Under the pieces are notes generated by a model. It saw only the letters and a list, made by a program, of their open reading frames with translations. It was not told the origin of the DNA and did not search any database. Below, in pieces: positions 1-8,362 of a stretch of 64,000 bases of DNA. Numbering within the stretch: the first letter of the stretch is position 1; each line of letters begins with the position of its first letter. This DNA comes from Pseudomonadota bacterium (GTDB lineage: Bacteria; Desulfobacterota; Binatia; Binatales; Binataceae): the NCBI GenBank assembly GCA_021324855.1, contig JAJPIG010000018.1:62001-126000 (forward strand), written 5' to 3'. Made by a program: the position numbers and the translations under genes.

Positions 1-576
1 AAAAACAGAAATGCCAGAGTACTTCTCGACCGTAGTGCGGATCAGTTCCATGATCAGAACGGTCTTGCCGACACCGGCGCCACCGAACATTCCCGCTTTG
101 CCTCCCCGCGCTAGAGGAGCAAGTAGGTCGACCACTTTGATGCCGGTTTGAAAAACTTCGCGCGTATGATCCTGACGATTGATGGACGGCGACGGTCGAT
201 GAATCGGCCAACGCTCGATATCCGATTCAAACGCTCCCAGACGATCGATAGGAGAGCCGAGCACGTTAATCAGCCGCCCCAGCACTCTCTCCCCGACCGG
301 GACCTGAATCGGACTACCCGTCAGCGAGGCCTTGGCGCCCCGACGCAGGCCGGCCGTGTTCTCCATCGCAACGCCGCGAACTGTCCGGCGGTCCAGATGT
401 TCCTGAACCTCGACCAGAACCCGAGCGGAACCCTCCGATTCGATGATCAACGCATCATTGATTGCCGGTAGCCGCTCGGTCGAAAACTCAACATCGATCA
501 CCGAACCCCGGATTCGCGTTACCACTCCTTCCGCATTCTCTTGGAGCGACTCTGAATTTGGATCGTCGTCTTTCAT
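1..576 (-). CDS. atpD: F1F0 ATP synthase beta subunit, alternative (N-ATPase-like) type, 5' part
   Basis: This is the catalytic beta subunit of a rotary F-type ATPase; the 3' end lies beyond the window. Read on the minus strand from ATG 576, the protein shows the beta N-terminal barrel, the conserved HLDRRTVRGVAM stretch, VPVGERVLGR, and the Walker A region GGKAGMFGGAGVGKTVL just before the edge. The spelling APLARGGKAGMFGG differs from canonical housekeeping beta (YAKGGKIGLFGG) and resembles the alternative or Na+-type F1 beta family. In that family's operons beta is the first gene, which agrees with no other atp gene being upstream here. The subtype is inferred. The ATG overlaps the stop of a short upstream open frame (ATGA at 573-576), and no strong ribosome-binding site is visible. 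Confidence 0.88.
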   Translation of the reverse strand, partial: MKDDDPNSESLQENAEGVVTRIRGSVIDVEFSTERLPAINDALIIESEGSARVLVEVQEHLDRRTVRGVAMENTAGLRRGAKASLTGSPIQVPVGERVLGRLINVLGSPIDRLGAFESDIERWPIHRPSPSINRQDHTREVFQTGIKVVDLLAPLARGGKAGMFGGAGVGKTVLIMELIRTTVEKYSGISVF

Positions 577-1049
577 GACGCTGCGCCCGATTCCCGGTCG
601 ATACCCGAAACAACATTCCCCGCACACGAATCTATACTCGGAACGCGGCCGCAATAGACGTCGTAGCCGAGGTTGTCGGCGAGCCACTGGTTGAACGCTT
701 CACGGACCAATTGGCCGGGAGGCATAAACTGCTCGAGAGTCAAAGTACCATCGTATGAAGAAATAAGATGATCGTGAAGACCGCACTGCCGAAATTCAGA
801 CAGGTCGAGCGCAGTCTCCCGCTTCGCGTTGGTCCGAACACGGGGTGTTCGCCCGCGGCCCCGCCATTGCTGAAAGCCTGCTCGAAAAGCGTCTGCCTCA
901 CTGGGAAATACGGGAGACTCAACCATCGGGGCGGCTCACTGGAAATTTGGCAAGCTGTGCACAGCCTCCCGAACCATTACCCGCCCGTCCGGGCACCGTC
1001 GGCCCTTCCACGCAATTCAAACTACCATACGTTCGAAATTAACGTAGAG
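577..1049. other. Degraded or non-coding stretch upstream of atpD
   Basis: No recognisable gene lies here. The minus strand has one open frame of 117 codons (573-926) whose stop overlaps the atpD start. Its translation ends in a region containing GQLVREAFNQWLADNLGYD, which looks protein-like, but I know no family for it and its start lacks a ribosome-binding site. It could be a small leader gene of the ATPase operon or decayed coding DNA left from the adjacent P450 remnant. The atpD promoter probably lies here, but I cannot assign -35 and -10 boxes with confidence. Confidence 0.3.
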
Positions 1050-1388
1050 TCAAACGTTGGCAGTTCCTTCAATTTTGTGGGCACCAAGGCAGATATGACG
1101 ACCCGCGCCGAAAGCGAGATGGCTCGCCGCATTCGGCCTGCGGATGTCGAAGAGATCGGAATTCTCGTACTTGCGCTCGTCGCGATTTGCCGAACCATCG
1201 AGGATCAGCACTCTGCTTTCGGCCTGCACCGACGCGCCGCCGATATCGGGGTTACTGGAGACATAGCGCGTGAAACCACGGACCGGCGACTCCATCCGCA
1301 ACGCCTCGTTGACCGCGGTGGGAATCAGGGTCGGATCGGCCTGAAGCTGAGAAAGGCATTGCGCCCATGCGTGGCAGGGTTCAACATC
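1050..1388 (-). pseudogene. Cytochrome P450, C-terminal remnant
   Basis: About 110 codons match the end of a bacterial cytochrome P450. In order there are NEALRMESPVRGFTR (the ExxR-to-beta region of CYP families), LILDGSANRDERKYENSDLF, and the haem-cysteine signature FGAGRHICLGAH. The open frame begins abruptly near 1388 with no start codon or N-terminal half. It stops only ten codons after the haem loop at 1050, where a real P450 continues for roughly 50 more residues. The gene has therefore lost about three quarters of its length and its tail. The 5' edge of the remnant abuts a cluster of three CATCATGA repeats. A functional haem protein is not possible from this fragment. Confidence 0.8.
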
Positions 1389-1411
1389 ATGACATCATGA
1401 TGCATCATGAA
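1386..1411. repeat. Three copies of CATCATGA with a 16-bp palindrome
   Basis: CATCATGA occurs at 1386-1393, 1394-1401 and 1404-1411. The last two copies form a perfect palindrome TCATGATGCATCATGA at 1396-1411. It sits between the P450 remnant and gcvT, about 100 bp upstream of the gcvT start. It could be an operator for the gcv operon or a short-repeat scar at a deletion end; the sequence alone does not decide. Confidence 0.55.
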
Positions 1412-1512
1412 GGCAGCGGACTGTCTCTGCCGATGGAGGTGGCCCTGACTAGCGCATGCTCACGAGAGGCATCCTGCGTTTCGCTCTAGAAGTCCGGCTC
1501 CGCTAACCAATC

Positions 1513-2664
1513 GTGGCCGACTCGGCAGGCAAGAAGACCCCGCTTTACGAACTGCATACGCGGCTGGGCGCGCGCATGACCGAGTTCGGCGGCTTCGCGA
1601 TGCCCCTAAGCTACAGCGGCATCATCGAGGAGCACCTTGCGGTGCGCTCAGCGGCGGGCCTGTTCGATCTCAGTCACATGGGCGAATTCGAGTTGCGGGG
1701 ACCGGGCGCGATTGAATTGCTGGAGCGGGCGCTGACCAACTCCGTGAGCCGCCTGCAAATCGATCAGGCGCAATACACCTTGATGTGCCAGCCCGACGGC
1801 GGCGTAATCGATGATTTGATCGTCTATCGGGAGGGCTTCGATCGCTTTCTGCTCTGTGTCAACGCCGGCAACATCGAGGCCGATAAAGCATGGCTCGCCG
1901 GGCTCAATTCCGAACGCGTTGAGTTTCTCGATCTCAGCGACGAAACCGCGTTGATTGCGCTTCAGGGGCCGCGTGCGCAGGCTATCGCCGCGCCGCTGGT
2001 GGACATCGATCTTGCCGGACTCCGACGCTTCGCAAGCGCGGGCTGTGCGATCGGCGGCCTTCGCTGCCGCATCGCGCGGACTGGCTACACCGGAGAGGAC
2101 GGATTCGAAATATTTTTGCCGGCTCGTGACGGCGGGCGGTTGTTCGAAATGCTGTTGGATGCTGGCCGAAACGATGGAGCGCTTCCGTGCGGACTCGGGG
2201 CACGAGATACGCTCCGGCTGGAAGCCGGGCTCCCTCTCTATGGTCACGAATTGGATCGTGGTACGACTCCGCTCGAAGCGGGTCTCGGTGCGTACGTGCG
2301 CTTCGGGCGCGACTTTATAGGCGAGAAGGCCCTGAGCGCGGAGCGGGCTGCGGGGCTTCGCAAGCGGCTGATCGGGCTTGCGTCCGACGACCGGCGTAGC
2401 ATCGCGCGACAGGGGTATAAGGTTTTCGAGCGCGATACCGAGATAGGAGTAGTGACCAGCGGGACATTCGCGCCGAGTTTCGATCGGCCGCTCGCGATGG
2501 CATATGTGAACGCCGCGGCGTCGGCTGCGATCGGCGCATCGGTCGCCGTTCAGATTCGCCGCAACCTGATATCGGCTACGGTAACCGGCCTGCCTTTCTA
2601 TCGTCGAACTGAACACAGCAATCGGAGCAAAGATTCTTCTCGGAACCTGAAATCTGGTCGGTGA
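1513..2664 (+). CDS. gcvT: Aminomethyltransferase, glycine cleavage T protein
   Basis: GcvT transfers the methylene group from aminomethylated H protein to tetrahydrofolate, releasing ammonia. The 383-residue product has the usual length. It shows FGGFAMPLSYSGIIEEH near the N terminus, LFDLSHMGEF, the folate-site stretch QPDGGVIDDLIVY, ARTGYTGEDGFEIF and the C-terminal VTSGTFAPS. The start is GTG 1513, the only start codon placing the FGG motif at the normal distance; no strong ribosome-binding site precedes it. The gene opens a three-gene operon, with 25 bp to gcvPA and no gcvH between them. I looked for a glycine riboswitch in the leader and did not recognise one. Confidence 0.95.
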   Translation: MADSAGKKTPLYELHTRLGARMTEFGGFAMPLSYSGIIEEHLAVRSAAGLFDLSHMGEFELRGPGAIELLERALTNSVSRLQIDQAQYTLMCQPDGGVIDDLIVYREGFDRFLLCVNAGNIEADKAWLAGLNSERVEFLDLSDETALIALQGPRAQAIAAPLVDIDLAGLRRFASAGCAIGGLRCRIARTGYTGEDGFEIFLPARDGGRLFEMLLDAGRNDGALPCGLGARDTLRLEAGLPLYGHELDRGTTPLEAGLGAYVRFGRDFIGEKALSAERAAGLRKRLIGLASDDRRSIARQGYKVFERDTEIGVVTSGTFAPSFDRPLAMAYVNAAASAAIGASVAVQIRRNLISATVTGLPFYRRTEHSNRSKDSSRNLKSGR

Positions 2665-2689
2665 GAGGACGCGGGCAGCGCGGAAATAT

Positions 2690-4039
2690 ATGAGATTTAT
2701 ACCGCATACGGAGGCCGAGCTGGCGGAGATGCTAACGGTGGTTGGGGCTCACGAGCTCGACGATCTGATCGCCCATATTCCGCTGGAGCTGCGAATGAAA
2801 GCATCGCTCAAGTTGCCACCCGGCATGGACGAGGCGCAGGTAGCGGTCGAGATCGCGCAGCTAGCCGGGCGCAACCCGGGCGCCGACCGATTCGTCAGTT
2901 TCCTCGGTTTCGGCTGTTACCGCCACTACGTCCCGGCCGCGGTGCGGGCAGTCACCTCGCGGGCTGAGTTCGCAACCTCGTACACGCCGTATCAGCCGGA
3001 AGCGAGCCAAGGGACGACCCAGGCAATCTTCGAATTCCAGACCCTGATCACGCAGCTCACGGGCCTCGAGGTCGCCAATGCCAGCATGTATGACGGCGCA
3101 TCGGCCGCCGCCGAAGCGGTTTTGATGGCCCGTCGCGTATTGCCGAAACGTCGTATGGTGGCGCTATCGCGCGGGCTCTGGCCGCAATATCGGCAGACGA
3201 TCCGCACCTACCTGAGTGCGCAGACGGAGCTCGAGCTGGTTGAAATCCCGTATAACCGCACTAGCGGAAATTGCGAGTTGGCGGCGCTCGAGAAGCTGGC
3301 CGATGATCGACTGCTTTGCGCCGTTGCGGGTTATCCCAACGCCTTCGGCGTGGTCGAACCGTTTGGATCGATCGCAGAGCTGTGCCATCGCGCCGGCGCG
3401 CTCGCGATCGCGGCAACCGCTGAGCCGCTCGCGCTCGGCCTGCTTACACCGCCGGGCGAGCTGGGCGCCGATGTTGCCGTTGGCGAGGCGCAATCCTTCG
3501 GCATCGCGCCCGAGTTCGGGGGCCCCGGACTCGGCTACTTCGCCACGCGTAGTGCGTACGTGCGGCAGATGCCGGGGAGGCTGGTCGGCATTACGACCGA
3601 TCGAAATGGCCGACGCGCCTACTGCCTGACGCTCGCGAGCCGCGAGCAGCATATCCGGCGTGAGAAAGCGACCTCGAATATCTGCACGAATAACTCGCTG
3701 TGCGCGCTGGCGGCGACTGTGTATCTCACGCTCATGGGACGCCAGGGTCTGAGCGAGCTCGCGGCGCGCAATGTCGAGCTCGCGTACGAGGCACAAAGCG
3801 TGCTGGAGAATAACGGGCTCGGCCGACGCTTCAGCGCGCCCTTTTTCAACGAATTTGTGATCGAACTGAGGAATCCGTCAGCTGCGCTTGCTGCGGCGCG
3901 CGACCAGGGAATCCTCGCCGGCGTGGCGTTAGCATCGGATTATCCTGAAATCGCGGGCGGAATTTTGATCTCGGTCACCGAGCTTAACGCGCGGGAGGAG
4001 TTTGGGCGGCTTGCCGGCGCGCTGCGGGAGGGACTGTGA
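2690..4039 (+). CDS. gcvPA: Glycine dehydrogenase (decarboxylating) subunit 1
   Basis: This is the N-terminal half of the split P protein, which together with GcvPB decarboxylates glycine and loads the aminomethyl group on lipoyl-GcvH. The 449-residue product begins MRFIPHTEAELAEML and carries FLGFGCYRHYVPAAV, TSYTPYQPEASQGTTQ and YDGASAAAEA, all typical of GcvPA. The length fits the family. The stop TGA overlaps the start of gcvPB, so the two are probably translationally coupled and form an alpha2-beta2 enzyme. The P protein is split as in many Gram-positive and deep-branching bacteria rather than fused as in E. coli. Confidence 0.96.
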   Translation: MRFIPHTEAELAEMLTVVGAHELDDLIAHIPLELRMKASLKLPPGMDEAQVAVEIAQLAGRNPGADRFVSFLGFGCYRHYVPAAVRAVTSRAEFATSYTPYQPEASQGTTQAIFEFQTLITQLTGLEVANASMYDGASAAAEAVLMARRVLPKRRMVALSRGLWPQYRQTIRTYLSAQTELELVEIPYNRTSGNCELAALEKLADDRLLCAVAGYPNAFGVVEPFGSIAELCHRAGALAIAATAEPLALGLLTPPGELGADVAVGEAQSFGIAPEFGGPGLGYFATRSAYVRQMPGRLVGITTDRNGRRAYCLTLASREQHIRREKATSNICTNNSLCALAATVYLTLMGRQGLSELAARNVELAYEAQSVLENNGLGRRFSAPFFNEFVIELRNPSAALAAARDQGILAGVALASDYPEIAGGILISVTELNAREEFGRLAGALREGL

Positions 4040-5544
4040 TGGCGGCGGTCGAAAAGTGCGAGCCTCGCACGGAATCAAGCGGCAGCCGCACCGAGCCGCT
4101 GATCTTCGAAGAATCCGTCCCCGGCCGGCGAGGTGTGGATGTGGCCGGCGGCGCCCAGAGCATCGCACGTGCACGAGACTTGATTGGATCGGAGCTATGC
4201 CGCGCGGATCTTCCCGGATTTCCGGAAGTCAGCGAGCCGCAGGCGTTGCGCCATTTCCTGCGACTATCGCAGCTCAACTTCGGACAAGCGCTCCAGTTTT
4301 ATCCGCTCGGCTCGTGCACGATGAAATACAATCCTGTCCTCAATGACGAGATGGCGGCGCTGCCGGGTTTCGCAAACCTCCATCCTTTTACGCCACCAGA
4401 TCTTGCACAGGGCGCGCTCGCTTTGATCGCTCGGCTCGAAGCGATCCTGGCCGAGCTTACGGGCATGGATGCGGTTTCGCTTCATCCTGCGGCGGGAGCT
4501 CAGGGCGAACTGACTGGTCTATTGATGATCCGCGCTTGGCATGACCGTCAGGGCCGTCGGCGGCACAAGGTGATCATTCCCGACACCGCGCACGGCACCA
4601 ATCCCGCTAGTTGCACGCTGGCCGGCTTCAGTGTGGTCGTCGCGCATTCCGAGCGGCGCGGGTATCTCAAAGAAGCCGACGTGCGTCGCCTGCTGAACGA
4701 CGATGTCGCTGCTCTGATGGTGACGAATCCGAACACCGAGGGCATCTTTGAACCGGAGATAAGCGCGATTGCGGCGGCCCTTCATCAATGCGGCGCTCAA
4801 CTTTATCTCGACGGCGCGAATCTAAACGCGCTGCTCGGCGTGGCGAAGCCGGGCGATATGGGCGCGGACGTGGTGCAACTTAATCTGCATAAGACCTTTT
4901 CCACGCCACACGGCGGTGGCGGTCCCGGCGCCGGGCCGGTGGCTGTGAGAAATCATCTGGCGCCTTTCCTGCCGGTTCCGCGCGTCGTGCAGCGTGCCGA
5001 TGGTAGTTTTGAGCTCGATCACAATCGGCCTGATTCAATCGGCCGCCTGCGTTCGTTTCACGGCAATTTCGGGATGATGGTGCGCGCCTACGCTTATATG
5101 CTCGCGATGGGCGGCGACGGCCTGGCACTCGCCAGCCGGGTCGCAATCCTCAACGCAAACTACGTTCGCCGGCGGCTGGCGAATCGTTTTCCGAATGCGT
5201 CGGCGGAACCGACACTGCATGAATGCGTGCTGACTCACGATCTGGAAAAGCGCACCGGCATCAGCACCATCGACATTGCCAAGCGGCTGCTGGATTTCGG
5301 AATCCATCCGCCCACCATCTACTTCCCGCTGACCGTTCCCGGCGCTCTGATGATCGAACCGACGGAGACCGAAGATCGTGCGACGTTGGATCGATTCGTG
5401 TCTGCGATGGAGCAGATTTATGATGAAGCGTTGAGCGCGCCCGAGATCGTGAAAGGCGCGCCGCATACTCTCGCTCTGGGCCGCGTCGATGAAGTCAAGG
5501 CGGCACGCCATCCAATCCTGCGCTGGAACCCCGCCCGGACGTAG
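4039..5544 (+). CDS. gcvPB: Glycine dehydrogenase (decarboxylating) subunit 2
   Basis: This is the PLP-binding half of the P protein. The product is 501 residues and shows YPLGSCTMKYNP, LHPAAGAQGELTGLL, DTAHGTNPASCTLAG and the PLP lysine in LNLHKTFSTPHGGGGPG near residue 285. I chose ATG 4039, which shares its A with the gcvPA stop (TGATG) and has GGGAGGGA at a good distance; an in-frame GTG at 4036 is the alternative. It is the last gene of the gcv operon. Neither gcvH nor a lipoamide dehydrogenase gene follows, so those partners must be encoded elsewhere. Confidence 0.96.
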   Translation: MAAVEKCEPRTESSGSRTEPLIFEESVPGRRGVDVAGGAQSIARARDLIGSELCRADLPGFPEVSEPQALRHFLRLSQLNFGQALQFYPLGSCTMKYNPVLNDEMAALPGFANLHPFTPPDLAQGALALIARLEAILAELTGMDAVSLHPAAGAQGELTGLLMIRAWHDRQGRRRHKVIIPDTAHGTNPASCTLAGFSVVVAHSERRGYLKEADVRRLLNDDVAALMVTNPNTEGIFEPEISAIAAALHQCGAQLYLDGANLNALLGVAKPGDMGADVVQLNLHKTFSTPHGGGGPGAGPVAVRNHLAPFLPVPRVVQRADGSFELDHNRPDSIGRLRSFHGNFGMMVRAYAYMLAMGGDGLALASRVAILNANYVRRRLANRFPNASAEPTLHECVLTHDLEKRTGISTIDIAKRLLDFGIHPPTIYFPLTVPGALMIEPTETEDRATLDRFVSAMEQIYDEALSAPEIVKGAPHTLALGRVDEVKAARHPILRWNPART

Positions 5545-5857
5545 CGCAAGATTTTTCTAGCCACTGACTGGACTCTTCTCACATGTTCGGAGTGATACGG
5601 CCGAGGGCGAAAGTATGCCATGGTCCAGAAGGAAGGAGGCTTTCGGGAGAATATACCAATTAGTATTTTTATCAATTTTTATGTTCGAATGTGCTTGGAA
5701 AGTTATGCTGGCAGGCGGTAGGCATGCGCTTTGGGTGCGACCAGTGTGAAATACGGAAAGAGTGAAGCCGACCGCCGTCGCCATTGTGCATCGGCGGTAA
5801 TATCCGCCCCGAGCACCTCGGTCATTTACGCTCAAACACCAATAAAAGGGGTCCTCG
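5545..5857. other. Intergenic region between gcvPB and the DUF1329 gene
   Basis: About 310 bp without a credible gene. The part around 5650-5700 is clearly richer in A and T than the flanks (for example ACCAATTAGTATTTTTATC), and GC-rich imperfect inverted repeats lie near 5780-5815. It probably holds the end of the gcv transcript and the promoter of the secreted protein gene, but I cannot place defined promoter boxes. The ribosome-binding site for the next gene is AAAAGGGG, eight bases before its ATG. Confidence 0.4.
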
Positions 5858-7180
5858 ATGTCATCGGGTAAAGCGCTTATCAAGTTCGCAGTATGGTTCG
5901 CTGTGTCTTTTCTGGCAGCGCTGCCTTCGATAGCGGCAGAAAACAGCGACTCGCCGATACCTCCCGGTACCGTAATCAATCATCAGAACTGGGAAAATTA
6001 CAAACAGTACATGCCGGACTCGATGCAGACGCTGTGGCGGGGCGATACTTTCTGGCATCTTTCGCCCGACGCTTCGATCGTAGTGGGCCCCACCGGTTCG
6101 CTTCCGCTGCCGAATTTCTTTCAAGCTGCAACCCGGCCGGGAACCGCCGAACTGAAAAAGCAGCCGCAGGGCGGTTACGTCACTGAGGGCTATAAGGGTG
6201 GGGTGCCATTTCCCGATCCGATGAAGGGTGATCCTTCAATGACTGGCGAGCGCATCTACTGGGACATGTACTACCGATATCATCCCCGGGTGGAAGGTGC
6301 GGTTTGCGCGTTTCGTACACTTGACCGATATGGCAACAAGTCGCGTATCGATGCAGTCGGAGTCTATTCGCAGTTGGCTTTCAACAGCGATCCGGACATT
6401 GCGCCAATGTCAACTCCCTATTATTACAACACGCTGAGCGAGCAGATCGCTCCGGAAGCTGGAAAATACACGACTACCTTGATCCTCCAGCCCGTAGACC
6501 CGACCGCCGAGTGGGAACTATACGCTTTCATTCCAACGCTGCGCCGCAGTCTACGTCTTTCGCAGTCGGCGCGATGCGCACCGGTGCTCGGCACTGACCT
6601 CACGAATGACGACATGTTCGCCGGACCACCGGGGCTGCCGCAGTTGTTCGCGATCACCTATGTGCGTACGCAAAAGATCCTCATGATGTTTCATGGAAGC
6701 GATGGCTGTTTCGGATCGATGGGAGGAGCGGACGCACCCGATCCGAAATACTGGACAGACGGATCGAAAGGACAGTTGTATTTTCCGAAGCCGGCCTGCG
6801 GCCCTTGGGAATTGCGCGACGTATACGTGCTGTCGGTCAAGCGACTTCCTCAATATTCGGCCGGCTATTGCTATGGTAACCGAGTAATCTACGTCGACAA
6901 GCAGAACTACTATCCTGATTACATGGACCTTTACGACTCTAATAACAAGCTGTATAAAGGCTTGATGGATTTCCTGGAACCCAATACGATCCCGGGAGCT
7001 CCCGGCCAATATGCGCTCAATATCAGCAGCTCAGACGCGATCCTGGCGAATTTTCAGGATAATCATGCGTCACTCCTCGAATGCCTGAAGTCCTGCACCA
7101 ATCACCAGTGCGATCAGCAAGGTTATAGCGATGCGAGTCGTTGGGCTTTGCCTGAAGGGTTGATGAAGATCATGCAGTGA
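5858..7180 (+). CDS. DUF1329 family secreted protein
   Basis: This is a 440-residue exported protein of the DUF1329 family. A signal peptide is clear: basic start, hydrophobic stretch AVWFAVSFLAALPSIAA, then a cut before ENSD. Family landmarks include RRSLRLSQSARCAPVLGTDLT in the middle and GNRVIYVDKQNYYPDYMDLYD near the C terminus. DUF1329 proteins are lipoprotein-sorting-like beta-sheet proteins, often encoded with DUF1302 outer-membrane proteins and RND (MMPL) transporters in organisms that use hydrophobic substrates. Neither partner is adjacent here. The gene stands alone between an AT-richer leader and its own terminator. Its exact function is unknown; handling hydrophobic compounds in the periplasm is a family-level inference. 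Confidence 0.85.
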   Translation: MSSGKALIKFAVWFAVSFLAALPSIAAENSDSPIPPGTVINHQNWENYKQYMPDSMQTLWRGDTFWHLSPDASIVVGPTGSLPLPNFFQAATRPGTAELKKQPQGGYVTEGYKGGVPFPDPMKGDPSMTGERIYWDMYYRYHPRVEGAVCAFRTLDRYGNKSRIDAVGVYSQLAFNSDPDIAPMSTPYYYNTLSEQIAPEAGKYTTTLILQPVDPTAEWELYAFIPTLRRSLRLSQSARCAPVLGTDLTNDDMFAGPPGLPQLFAITYVRTQKILMMFHGSDGCFGSMGGADAPDPKYWTDGSKGQLYFPKPACGPWELRDVYVLSVKRLPQYSAGYCYGNRVIYVDKQNYYPDYMDLYDSNNKLYKGLMDFLEPNTIPGAPGQYALNISSSDAILANFQDNHASLLECLKSCTNHQCDQQGYSDASRWALPEGLMKIMQ

Positions 7181-7201
7181 AATGCATTTCGGATGTGACA
7201 G

Positions 7202-7240
7202 AAGGCCGGCGTTTTTTATCTTGAGCGCCGGCCTTTTATT
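7202..7240 (+). terminator. Rho-independent terminator after the DUF1329 gene
   Basis: A perfect 10-bp stem, AAGGCCGGCG (7202-7211) and CGCCGGCCTT (7226-7235), is followed by TTATTTT, 22 bp after the stop codon. The loop also holds a T run, so weak termination on the other strand is possible. Confidence 0.9.
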
Positions 7241-7541
7241 TTGCGGTATTGCTTGCCGATCCAGCTTCCGTCTTCTGTCGGCTTTTAATCTGAAGGCTGC
7301 ATAAAGATAAAATTCTTTCGTGCATCGTAGGAATTTATCACTTTAAGGATCGCGCCATTTAGGCTGGCCGAAGTAATGCTTCTGAAGCCCAAATAAATTT
7401 ATTGAGTCTCGGATATCATATGACCGTTTGGCGCGGCGCGCGGAGATAATCCCGCTCGGGCGCTGAAGCTTGCCTTCATTACTCCGTTCGATCAGGGCTG
7501 GGTAAAAAAACCGTTTGCGGATTGATCCGAATCGCAAGCGA
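7241..7541. other. Intergenic region, AT-richer than the surroundings
   Basis: About 300 bp between the DUF1329 terminator and the 3' end of the Rieske operon on the other strand. I see no gene, tRNA or repeat. Its base composition is visibly less GC-rich than the neighbouring genes, which fits non-coding DNA or an old insertion whose content has decayed. Confidence 0.35.
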
Positions 7542-8333
7542 CTATGGGGCGCGCCGCTGAGTGGCGCTTTCCGCCGTCGACGGGAGCCCCGGCAGCGGCG
7601 GCGAGTTCGGCCATAGCGAAAGCGGATTGTGCCCGGGATCGAACCAGACGGTGAAAACCCATCCCGTGCGATCGAAGGTCTTCCGCGCCCATTCATTTGC
7701 TGCAAATTCTGTGGCTGGCGACGTCAGCCTTGCAAGCGCATCGAGCGTGGCAACATCGGGTGTGGCGTCAGCTTTCCCGGTGCGATCGGCGACCGTGACC
7801 AGGGCTGCCTCACGACGCTGCTCCGAATAGAGCAGCCATACGCTCGCCAGCCCTTCATGCTCCGCTCGATCCCGTACCGCCGGCCACGCAGATTCGAGGG
7901 CCGCGCCGCGCTCGCCGCTCACAACCCAACGCTCGGCGCGAACCGCGAATTGCGAACGACGAACATCCTTGAAATCGTGCGCACCGATGACGTGGAAAGT
8001 CAGTCGCGAGAAATCTTTAACCCACGAACGCTCGACGAATAGTTTGCCATCAAGCCGAAACTCATCGCGGAACCATCGGTAAAAGTCAGCCACTTGCTCA
8101 AACGTTCTGAACAGGTAACGCCCGCCGGAAAACAGCCGTCCATCGTTCTCGATGCGAAGTGGGATGAGCTTGCGATAGAATCCCGGGCGGGCGACGAAGA
8201 TCACGCGGTCGCGTTCGATTGCCTCCGCGACTTCGTTGGGCGGCATCGTGCCGACCACCTCGAAGTCGCCGAGCAGGGCTCCGCGCGCATCGATCGGACC
8301 GGGCGCATGATTCGAATGGTTGCCGCTTTCCAT
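7542..8333 (-). CDS. Unknown protein encoded with a Rieske dioxygenase
   Basis: A 263-residue soluble protein whose family I do not recognise. The start ATG 8333 is supported by GGAGGGAG eight bases upstream. The N-terminal half reads like an alpha/beta-barrel dimer domain (EVVGTMPPNEVAEAIERDRVI, then GGRYLFRTFEQVADFYRWF, a pattern seen in YdhR- or Dabb-like monooxygenase folds). The C-terminal half has several Trp-rich segments (ESAWPAVRDRAEHEGLASVW). It is the third gene of the operon after the Rieske alpha and beta subunits, 29 bp behind beta, so it may be an accessory or downstream enzyme of the same pathway. The fold suggestion is weak. Confidence 0.6.
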   Translation of the reverse strand: MESGNHSNHAPGPIDARGALLGDFEVVGTMPPNEVAEAIERDRVIFVARPGFYRKLIPLRIENDGRLFSGGRYLFRTFEQVADFYRWFRDEFRLDGKLFVERSWVKDFSRLTFHVIGAHDFKDVRRSQFAVRAERWVVSGERGAALESAWPAVRDRAEHEGLASVWLLYSEQRREAALVTVADRTGKADATPDVATLDALARLTSPATEFAANEWARKTFDRTGWVFTVWFDPGHNPLSLWPNSPPLPGLPSTAESATQRRAP

Positions 8334-8362
8334 GGTGGTCTCCCTCCGGTCTCGGTTGTCGA

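Noticed and set aside
573-926. 117-codon frame upstream of atpD as a firm gene
   Set aside because: The overlap with atpD is suggestive, but there is no ribosome-binding site or recognisable family, and it adjoins decayed DNA, so I only mention it in the gap entry.
1412-1512. Glycine riboswitch upstream of gcvT
   Set aside because: I looked for the conserved glycine aptamer cores in the leader and did not see them; the stretch is also short for a tandem aptamer.
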